Shown: positions 17,101 through 29,100 of the stretch, in pieces | How positions within the stretch are numbered: position 1 is the first letter of the stretch | How the letters are laid out: the number at the start of each line of letters is the position of its first letter | Virus record (IMG/VR): IMGVR_UViG_3300010885_064491 | Location: 1-40,106 of that record | DNA from: a virus | DNA: 40,106 nucleotides | Direction: 5' to 3' (one strand) | Notes under the pieces: generated by a model | Database searches by the model: none | Told to the model about the DNA's origin: nothing | The model's input: the letters and a program-made list of their open reading frames with translations, nothing else | Translations under genes and position numbers: made by a program

Positions 17101-20100
17101 GACAGTACAGACGGATCGTTTGTTCCTGCTACTCCTACCAAATTGGGCATGTGGCCAGCATATATTCCTCAGATTTATCTAGATACCACATTGATAAATC
17201 CACAAACGGTAATACAAGGTCACGATGGTAGTATCATGTTGGCCTATGGCGACTACAGAGATGCATTGCTTTTGGAATTAGAAAACAGAATTTTTAACAA
17301 TATCAAAGTAAAGTATGATACTGATATTTTTGATATATCGGATATCGTGCCCAGTTACAATCGTGCAAATGATTATAGTAGAGATGAATTCAATACTGTG
17401 CTGGCTCCTAATTTTTACAAATGGACCAATCTAATAGGTAAAGACCTAACTACGCCGTTGAGCTATGATAGAACTAATAGTTTTACTTTTAATTATTCTA
17501 AAAATACTGCTCCAGATGGCACATCTCGTTTACCGGCATACTGGAGAGGAATTTATCGGTACCTTTTAGATACCGATCGTCCTAACATATGTCCTTGGGA
17601 AATGCTAGGATTTAGTGTCATGCCAAGTTGGTGGACAGAAGTGTACGGGCCCGCACCTTATACCAGTAACAATTTGCCCCTGTGGCAAGATTTGTCAGCT
17701 GGTGCACTAAGGATACCTAACCAGCCAGTTACTTACAATAAAAAATATGCCAAACCTTTCTTGCTAGATCACATTCCTGTAGATGAAAGCGGCAACCTTG
17801 TAAGCCCTCAACTATCTAGAATAGCCGGAGGCACAATACATCCCAGCATAGATAACAATTTTGTGTTTGGAGATGGTAGTCCTGTTGAAAATGCATGGAC
17901 AAGAAGTAGTTATTATCCGTTCAGTGTGTTAATTACCAACATACTATTATCTCCTGCCAAGGTATTTGGCTTATTGCTTGATAGATCCAGAGTCAAACGA
18001 AATCTAGCAGGGCAATTGATTTATACTTCTACTGGTTTACGATTAAGACCTTCGGACATTGCATTGCCTAGTGTGTATGCAAGTACCAGTAGAATACAAA
18101 CAGCCGGACTTGTTAATTATATTGCTGATTTAATTTTTAATTATATCTTCAGCAACAATCTTATTAGCTATGATGCATACGCCACCGATTTGAAAAAAAT
18201 CAATACTCAATTGAGTTATAGAATTGGCGCGTTCACGAATAAAAGTCAATTTAACTTTTTGCTAGAATCCAAAACACCAACCAGTACCGGCAATGTTTTC
18301 ATTCCAGTTGACGATTATGATATATTTTTAAACAAGTCCAGCAGCGTAAAGAAATTAACATACAGCGGGGTAATTATAACCAAGCTATCAACTGGGTTTG
18401 AAATCAAAGGCTACAGTATCACACAACCTTATTTCAATTATTACCTTCCTACTACTAGCGTAGGAACCAGTGTGAATGTGGGAGGAATATCAGAAAATTA
18501 TTCAGTTTGGACGCCAGGCAATCATTATGTATTAGGCTTAGTGGTATTACACAATGCAATCTATTACCGGACAGTTGTAACTCATTCATCCACTGACACA
18601 TTCAACAACAGTTATTTTTCACAGCTGGCTGGGTTGCCAATGACTGGAGGAGTGTCAGCAAAATTTAAAACAGCATGGAACCGTTCAAACTTCAATGTGG
18701 CTCCGTATGGCACATTGTTTTTAAAAATACAAGATGTGGTGGATTTCCTCTTAGGGTATGGAGAATATCTAAAAGATCAGGGATTTTTATTTGACGACTT
18801 CAATAAAAATTTATCGTCAGTAGCCAACTGGGAAACAAGCACTAAAGAATTTTTATTCTGGACCACTCAGAACTGGAGTACTGGTCAAGATAAATGGAAT
18901 GATTGGTCGCCCAACCAATCTTATACTTATGGTTCCATAGTAAGATACGAAGCAGACTACTACAGTGCACTGTTCAATATTTCTACCGCAACCGTGTTTG
19001 ATTATGCCAAGTGGTCACTATTACCAGGTTTGAGCAATGTGGGCAGTAGTGTGATAAGTCTTAGTCCCAGTGCAAATGGAATTAATTTTGTAACCAATCT
19101 GGCTGTGGTTGACAGTATCTCAGGCGGATTCCATCCTTATGAAATTTTTAAAGTTGACGGTACTCCTTTTGAACTGGCGCATATAGACAGCTATAGACAA
19201 GAAAACACAGTAACTTACAGTCCAAGAACTACCGACGGGATATACGGTGCCAGTTTCTATCTAGTGCAAAATGAACATGTGGTGGTAATTAATAATACCA
19301 CAGTATTCAATGACATTATATACAGTCCTACAAGTGGATATAGACAGGAACGATTGAAAATATCTGGTTATGTTACTATCAATTGGTACGGTGGTTTAGA
19401 TATTCCAGGATTTATTTTTGATGCAGCCGCTGTACAATCATGGCAAGCATATCAAGATTATCATGTGGCAGACATTGTAAATCATCAAGGTTATTATTAT
19501 AGTGCAAACAAGTTTCTTGCGGGTGCTCCTGTATTTACAGCTACCGATTGGAACTTGTTACCAAAAAAACCTACTAGTCAAATTTTGCCTAACTGGACAA
19601 ATATAGCTACGCAATTTACTGATTTTTATGGGTTAGAAGTTGATAGCTTCAACAATAAACAACAAAGCATAGCTCATCATTTGATTGGCTATCAGAAGCG
19701 TCAGTACCTTGATAACATCATTCAAGATGATGTAAGCGAATTTAAATTCTATCAAGGCATGATTCGTGAAAAAGGCACTCAGAATGTTCTTAACAAATTA
19801 TTTGATGTGCTCAGTTCGGATGCTTTAGAAAGCCTTACTTTTTATGAGGAATGGGCATTACGGGTGGCTCAGTACGGCGCCTCAAACGCATTTGAAAATA
19901 TTGAATTCGTCTTGGATCAAGCCAAGTATTCTAGAAACAAATCGCAATCTACATTATTGATAAACAAAACTGATGCCACAGTGAGTCCTTTTGTTATTCA
20001 ACAAATTCCCAATGATATCTATCTAAAACCCTTGGGCTATAAGTCTGACCCGTTTCCTTTGCAGGATAATTTGATGCCTGTGTTAAGAAGTGCAGGCTAT

Positions 20101-23100
20101 GTTAGTTTATTAGATGTAAAAATAGCAATAAAAGATTTGAGTTTCTTGTTGAATCAACCCGCTACTTTGATTGAAACTGGTATTAGCTACAAAATCTTGA
20201 CCACTGATAGTACTGATTACACACAACTGGGCGCCACATCCAATACGCCTGGCCAAACATTTACCGCAAGTAGTCCTGGGTATGGTAACGGAACGGTGGC
20301 AATTGATGCGCAACAATTTGAAGAAGGTGATTACATCTGGTGTTCCTTTGATGATAAGGTGGCTTCAAACAGTTGGAATGTGTATAGATTTACAGATATC
20401 AAAATCCGAGCTACTGATGTTATCTATAACAACAACATATTGACTATAACATGTAAAAATTTAATAAAAAATATTTTTGTAGGAGACTATGTAGGTATAG
20501 TGTTGGATTACCCTAGCATAAAAGGGTTGACTAATTTTTACAAGGTAACAAGTATTAAACTAAATTCGTTTACAGTAAATGCTACCATAACAGGATTTAT
20601 AACTCCATTCCAGTACAGCGAAGAACTAATTGTGTTTGCATTGCTTACCAGTCGTGCCACGAGTATTGATGACATTGACAGGATTTTGTTAGCCAATCCA
20701 AAAACTCAAAACGTCATCTGGACAGATGACAGGGGCGACGGAAACTGGGCTAGCTGGGTTTACGATCCTGTCTATATGCAATCAACTGCCTCGGTGCGCG
20801 ATCCTAGCCTCAACTACCAATATGGAAAAACCATAGCACTAAATCGTATTGGTACAAGAGCAGCTGTGGGGTCCGCCACCGGGCAAGTGGTAATTTATAA
20901 TAAAATTGGCAAAACATCAGCTTGGCCATATAGACAAACTATTCCAGCTCCATACATTGCATCGGCTGATGTGAACAACTTGAACACTATTGCAACTGTA
21001 TTGGCATTTTCTTCCGATAGTAAATGGCTGGCAATTGGATCGCCTTATGCAGGTCATGCAGCCACTAGATATTTGGGGGAATTTAATGACGGGATCTCTT
21101 ACAACGAAGGAGACATTGTTTCTTATCTAGAAACATATTATCAAGCGTTATTGAATGTGTCACTGAATAAAATTCCCAACGCGGCAACACCATATTGGAA
21201 GATTATTTTCTATATTCCTGTTGATTCTTTAGCTGTCAATTCTGGATTGAATGCGCAGGGTGTGGTGTCGCTGTATGTACAAGATGCAAATAGCAATTAC
21301 AACCTGGTAGACACCATTATAAGCCCTTATCCTGCAGCCAATGAAAATTTTGGTTCATCTTTGGCATTTGATAGTACTAATTTGTATATTGGTGCCACGG
21401 GAGCAAACAATGCGGCTGGTCGTGTATATAAACTAAATTATATTGAAATTACACAAGCATCTACATTTTACGACGATGTTGGCAGCGCAGACACCACAGT
21501 GCATGTTACTAGCACAGCCGGAATCTTGTCTGGACAATCTATTCAAGGAACAGGATTTACATCCGGACAAACAGTCAAATATGTGCTGACTAGATTGTCG
21601 TTTGCAGCAGTGCCTGGAAATCCTAATTACATTAAAGATGTTGCAAATAATCTAGTAAATTTATCGTTTATAACACCAGGAACAATAGTTTCAGGCAATA
21701 ATATTCCTATTGATACTGTGGTAATAAAATCTGGAAGAGATATCTCAGGAAAAACATATGTACTTGTAGGCGCAGAAAAAGATCTCACTCAATCAATATC
21801 AACGATTCAATTTGCAAACACCGTGGTTACAGCTTCATTTGTGGTAGCTAACTTAACAAGTGATGCAACACTTGTTCTATCTGCCGGTCCTGAATCGCAA
21901 CCAAACGGACTATTGACATTTGTCGACACATCTTGGGCATATAACTTATTGAGTACACTGTCCGGTGAAGATGGTCATAATTATTTTGGTAGCACCCTAT
22001 CCTTGAGCAACGATGGCAAAACCTTGCTGGTATCTGCCACCGGAGGAGAAATAGGAGCTGTCTATATCTATAAAGATCTAGGACATGGTTTTTATCTAAA
22101 CAACAAACTCTTAGGTTCATATAATCAATTTGGAAAAAGTACTACGGTATCAGATAATGGTAAATTTATTGCTACCACTGATATTTTATCCTATGACGAA
22201 ACAGATATTGCACGACACGGAACAGTCAGTGTCTATTCTCTAACTACTGACAACGACTACATCAAGTTTCAAGACATAGTAGATCATTTTGCAGATACTG
22301 GCAGTAATTTTGGAGACACTATTTCTTTCATGAATGACAGCGATACCTTGGTCATTTACAGTGAAAATGCAGCAGGCCCGCAAACAACGTCTTTTGATAA
22401 AACTACAACAACATTTGATAAATCATCAACGAATTTTATAACATCTGTAATAGGCAGCGGCCGCATAGATGTATATGACAGATATAATACAAAATGGGTG
22501 TTCAGTGAAACAATATCCAACCCTGACGAAAATTTTGACGGATTTGGATCTGGTTTTGCAGTTGGAACTAACAGTATTTTTGCGGGCGCTCCCTTGGCCA
22601 CTGTTAAGGATCAATCAGATGCAGGAATAGTTTATATTTTTAACAAACCCTCTGATGTGTTTAGTTGGAAACAAACCAGAACACAATCGCCTGTAGCTGA
22701 TATTAGTAAACTTAAGAAATCATTTTTATACAACAAAAAAACAAATCAACTGATAACTTATCTTGATGTAATTGATCCCATTCAAGGTAAAATTGCAGGA
22801 CCTGCCAATGAAGAATTATCATATAAAACTTTTTATGATCCTGCAAGTTATTCTTATAGCGACGGCACATATGCTGTCAATACAAATAAACAAACATTTT
22901 GGTCAAAAAATCAACTGGGAAAATTATGGTGGGATCTGAGAACAGCAAAATTTTATACACCGTACTTCTCTAATGTGCTTTACAAATCTAACAACTGGAA
23001 TAAATTGGCTCCAGGTGCCAGTATTGATATTTACGAGTGGGTTACTTCTTCATTATTACCGGACGTTTGGGATACACAAGCTGATACAGCAGCTGGAACT

Positions 23101-26100
23101 GCGTTGGGCATAAGCGGTAAGAGTTTGTATGGCAACAAAGCATATTCTGTTAGACAAAGATACAACAGCGTAACAAAGAAATTTGTAAATGTTTACTATT
23201 TCTGGGTAAAAAACAAACGAATAACACCAAATGTTTCAAGCAGGAAAATAGCTGCTCTTAGTGTATCTAAGTTAATTGCAAGCCCATTGACTGAAGGCTA
23301 TACATACCTGTCCTTGCTGGGAACAAACAGTTTTAATCTCAACAATGCTTATGAATACATGGTTAATGCTGATGTTGTTCTATCCATTGAATACTGGACC
23401 ACAGATACTATACATAGAAATATTCACAGTCAGTGGAAATTGATAAGCACAGACACAATAGTAGATTTGCCACACACAATAGAACAAAAATGGATTGATA
23501 GTTTATGCGGTGCGGACGCGGCTGGCCGTGTGGTTCCAGATCCAAAATTACCACCTAAATTGAAATACGGCGTAGAAAATAGACCGCGTCAAGGCATGTT
23601 TATAAATCGTGTTGAAGCTTTGAAAGAATTTGTAGAAATTGCCAACGTGTCACTGTTACAGCATCAAATTGCCAAAAACTATAATATAAGTCAATTGGAG
23701 TCATACGACAAACCTCCAACCAAAATTTCTGGATTGTATGACAGTGTGTTGGATACAGATGCCGAGCTTGTGTATGCCAATGTAAATTTATTTCAAAGAC
23801 CCTTGGTGGCTCCAATAATAACTAATGGCAAAATTACTGCTATCAAAATTACAAATCCTGGCAAGGGATATTTAACGGCACCGTATATACAGATTGTAGG
23901 TTCAGGTGAAGGCGCCCATGTGAGAGCAGTTATTGACACATTAGGAAAAATCGTATCTGCAGAAATCATAAACGCTGGACAAGGATATAATGACGACACC
24001 GTTTGTATCATACGAGACTACTGTGTTCTGTTAAACAGTGATACACAAGCTAATGGCAGTTGGAGTATATACTCATACGATCCTACATATGTCAATTCTG
24101 TTTCAAAAGAAATTACCGGCATATGGTCAAGAATATTAACACAGACTTTTGATGTTAGGAATTATTGGAACTTTGTTGATTGGTACGGATCATATACCGA
24201 TGCTACTGGCAAGGTAAGTTTCACAGCAACACAATTCACGGCCGCTGATTTTAGTATACAAACTTATGCAGATCTAAATCTTATTAATGTTAGTGTAGGG
24301 CAAGTTGTCAAGGTACTTACAGTAAATTCGGGAGGGTGGGAGTTGCTGTACAAGTATGCAGATGTTATCAGTGTTGATTGGACTCAAAGTTACAGTGTGG
24401 TAGGCATACAGAACGGAACAATTCAACTGAGTACCAATCTTTATGAAACAAGTTCTACTGCTATTGGTTATGATGCTAGCATCTATGATAATAGCTCCTT
24501 TGACATCAAGGCCACTGGAGAATTGAGAAAAATACTTAATGCATTGAAGAATGATATTTTTATCAATGATTTGAAGCAAACTTATTTGAATTTATTTTTC
24601 AGTAGTGTTCGCTATGCCCACAGTGAACAATTGTATCTTGATTGGATTTTTAAAACCAGCTTTATTAGAGCCACTCACAATGTTGGTTCATTGGGTCAGC
24701 CAGTGTTTTATCCGGTGGATAATCTTAGCAATTTTAAAGATTATATAGCAGAAGTAAAACCCTATAAGACAAAAATTAGAGAATACATCAGCAACTATAC
24801 ATCTTTAGATACATCCAAATCTGCTGTAACAGATTTTGATTTGTCGCCAATAATTAGTAAAAATGTACTGGCCATCATAGATACACAAGTAGTGAACGGG
24901 AAAATAAGTGCAAACAATTCACTCATTAGATCATATCCTTGGAAATTCTGGATTGATAACGCAGGATACTCAATAACTGAAATAAAAATAATCAACGGCG
25001 GCAGTGGCTATGTAACCCAGCCGCAGGTGGTATTTACAAGCACGTCTGGCTCTGGTGCAACAGCTCAGGCATTTTTTACCAATGGAGTAATCAATCGACT
25101 GATACTGTTGACGCCAGGCAGTGGCTATCTATCTGCACCTTCGATACGCATTGTTGGTGGGCTAGCCGAAAATGGAACAGCAGCCAAAGCTGTAGCTATC
25201 ATAGGTGATACTAAGGCTAGAACAAATCTGATTGGTTTAAAATTTGACAGATTGACGTATACCAACTATATCGATTCTCTCGACGTTAATGAGAATTTTA
25301 CGGGAACTGGTTCTCGATTGCAGTTTCCGCTAGCATGGGCTCCGGATATTTTGATTGGAAAGTCATCGGTATACATAAACAACACAGTGGTGTTACGAGA
25401 ACTTTACACACTGCATATGATTTCTTCAGTAGTTGACGGATATACACATTACTCTGGTACAATCACATTTGCTACAGCGCCAGACAAGTCCGCTACCATT
25501 ACTGTGAAATACAAAAAAGATATATCTTTATTGAATTCAGCAGACAGAATTGCATTTTTCTACAATCCTGCCGCGGGAGAATTGGGTAAAAATCTCAATC
25601 AACTTATGACTGGTCTTGATTATGGGGGTACGGTGGTTGGCAATCTTGGATTCAACACCAACAGAGGTTGGAACGATGTGCCGTATTCTACCAATGCATG
25701 GGATGTATTTGATCCTGCGTTTAATGATTATATAGTAACGGTGGCATCTAACAGCTCATACAGTTTTAGATTACCTTATACTCCTGCCGTTGGCACTGAA
25801 CTTAATATATATTACCAGCCGTTGGCAGTGACATCTGTACCTGCAGATGGTGCCTCTTTGATATATCCTTTTAATCTCTACATTGGCTTGGTAACAGTTT
25901 CTGTAACCACTTTGGTACACTCGGTGAGTGCAGACAATCTTACTGCCACCGCACGAGGTTACGATAATGTGACTAACTATTCAATCTCAACCAAGTTGCA
26001 ATCTGTACTAACAGCTATAGCCGGTGCTGCAGGTCAGAGCATAATTTTATTCAGTCAAGTTGACAATTTGGTAGTAGGACAGTTTGTGTCTGGCCGTGGT

Positions 26101-29100
26101 GTGCAATTAAATAGCAAGATAATATCCATATCAGGAAATTTTGTTACTTTATCTACTAATCTTACCCAAGATGTTTTTGGAAATTACAATTTCTTCACAC
26201 TGGGTAAAACACTTGTATTGAATAGCACAGCTGGTATATTGGTAGGAATGAGTATTATTGGTGCAGGATTTACTAAACAATCAGTTGAGAAAGTGGTAAA
26301 TGCAACAGAATTAATTTTATCAGCTCCGCCATCTTTAATTCCAACAACCGGAGAATTGTTTCATTTCACTGACAACAGTGCAGGTTCTACAATATTGAAG
26401 GTTTCATCAGTTGCCAACTTGAGAGTTGGGGATGTGGTAACTTGTAATCAAACTGGACTATTTGGATATAATACCAAAATTGTTTCCATAGATTCTGCAA
26501 ATTCAACAGTGACTCTTGCTCAAATTATATTTGAAAATATCAGTAACAACATACAGTTGACATTTACAAGAATATTGAGTCAAGCAGTTGATTATATTTC
26601 TTATGCCAACGGCACTGTATTATTGTCCAACCCAGTTCCAACCGGCAGTACAGTCAACACATACGGCAAACTAGACCCTATAAGAATTGATGCTGCTGAT
26701 TTTGATACTGTGGCCAATTCTTCTGCTAGCAATCCATATGCTGTGATGGCTCCCATTATAATAGGCACTACCCAGCCGCCAAATCTAGTTACGATTCCTC
26801 TAGTCAATAACTCAAACAATTATATTATCAATATACCGCAGGTATTTACAGCAAGCGCCGGCGATACATTCATAATTCGTCAAAGCACAAGTGATGGATC
26901 AGTAACTCCGTTTGATTATGATTCAGATATCACCGGCGGCGATTTGGCTTATGCTACTGCCAGGGGAATTGCTGCTGATGATATAGCCATTGATGGAGAT
27001 GGGTTTGTCACAACTTCTACAAGCCCAGCACCTGAAGAAGTTGTACCGGGGCAAGTGGTAGACACCGTGGCGATCAAAGTGTTTGATAGACCAACAGCAG
27101 GAAATGCAGAAATACATGTGGACAATTACACAACAGATGGTGTTACATCCTCATTCAAATTTAAACAAATTCCCAGCAGTGCTAGATCCATAATTGTAAA
27201 ATTAGGCAACACTGTAAAAACTTTTAGTGATGATTATGCCATTGATTACGCCAATCAAACCATTACTTTCAATACACCGCCTGTAACTAATCAAATTGCA
27301 ACTATTTTTACAGTTGGTTATTCCGGTGAGAATATACTGGACATTGAATATTTTGTAGGCAACGGATCCACTAAGGAATTTATCACCAGTGCTCGTTGGT
27401 TAGTGAATGTAACTGCTTTGGTTCATGTTAACGGAGTGACTAGTGAATTCACATTGTTTAAAACAGACAATACATATACTCTAAGTAATGTAGTTGGGAT
27501 AAGATTTTCTAATGCTCCTGCTAGTGGAGATTTGATAAACTATATAATTGTTAGTGGTAATGATTCATCTTTCTCTGTAACCAATACAGAGCGTATTGCA
27601 ACTGATGGCAACTATACATACGCTCTTAACAATATGGTTGGCAAATCACTACCAAATGAATCTAGTATGATCGTGAGAGTAGACCAAACAATTTTACCAG
27701 CTCCTATCTCTATGTATTTTAAAGTTAGTGCCAATAGATTAAACTATGCAATTGATACAGATAGGGTGGCATCAAGATCAGTTAATGAGGCGCAAATTTT
27801 AGTATTGGTTGAGAATGATATTTTACTCAACGGGCGAGATTACACTGTAGACTTGACTGGCATTGTTGTTAAAATTACTCGTCAAACATATAAAAAATAT
27901 TCTGGCAAAGATCTGATTATCAGTGTAACAGCAAACAACGGCTATGTTTATGATGCAATAAATGGAAAAATAACTTTTGCATATGCCTATGATAATTCTC
28001 GTGTAGTTGAAGTTATATCCTCTTACCAACACGATTATCTTAATATTCAAAGAACAGCATTCACTGCCCAGTCTTTAGTCAATATAACTCCTGATCTTAC
28101 AGTGTCTTACCAATATCAAAATACCATAGGTGGTTTTATCAGTCTGGACAGGACTGTACTTAATGAAAATTATGTATGGGTGCTGAAAAATTCAGTGTTG
28201 TTGACACCAGGCGTGGACTTTGTATTGGCTGATAACAGAACAAGTATACAACTGACCAGCGATCTAGTTGCCAGTGATACTGTGGACTTGATTACATTTG
28301 GCAGTAACATTCTTAAATCTGGTATTGCATATATGCAATTTAAAGACATGCTGAATAGAAAAGTATATATTAGATTGGGAAAAAACAAACAAACCACGCT
28401 GGCACAAGATTTGCACTGGAATTCTACAGAAATTGTGTTGACTGATGCTACAAATTTTACCGGAAGCAGCGCAAAACAAGATCGACCAGGCGTTATTGAA
28501 ATACGAGGAGAACGAATTGAATATTTCAGCAAAATTGGAAATATCTTGAGATTGTTACAAAGAGGGACCCACGGCACCGGTATTAATAATTTCAACAAGG
28601 CAGGAACCTTTGTGCAAGATATTGGACCGAGTGAAATAATTCCCTACAAGGATTCTGCCAGTACTACAACTGTGATTTCTAATGGTAGTGACACAGTGCC
28701 CTTGGCATTTGCTCCAGCAAGTGCAAACGAAATTGAGGTATTCGTTGGAGGATATGACACAACTGCGGTTTGGTCTCCAAATACCATATATGAAAAGGAT
28801 GTGATAGTAAATGTTGGATCTTACACCTACAAAGCAAAAATTCGTCATACCAGCGCCAATGCGTTTAGCACAGATACTGATAAGTGGATATTTTTTGTAG
28901 GCAATATTAGACTTAAAAAAGAAACCTACAGTATTTTTAACGTGAACAAAGCTCCTTACGGTCCTGCAGGTGACATCACAATGAATCCTGCACAAGATGG
29001 TACTGGCAAGCCAGATTTTACTGTGGACGGCTACAGCAATCAACTGAAGTTATCCAATGTATTATCGATAGGAACTCGTATCACGGTTGTGAAAAATAGC

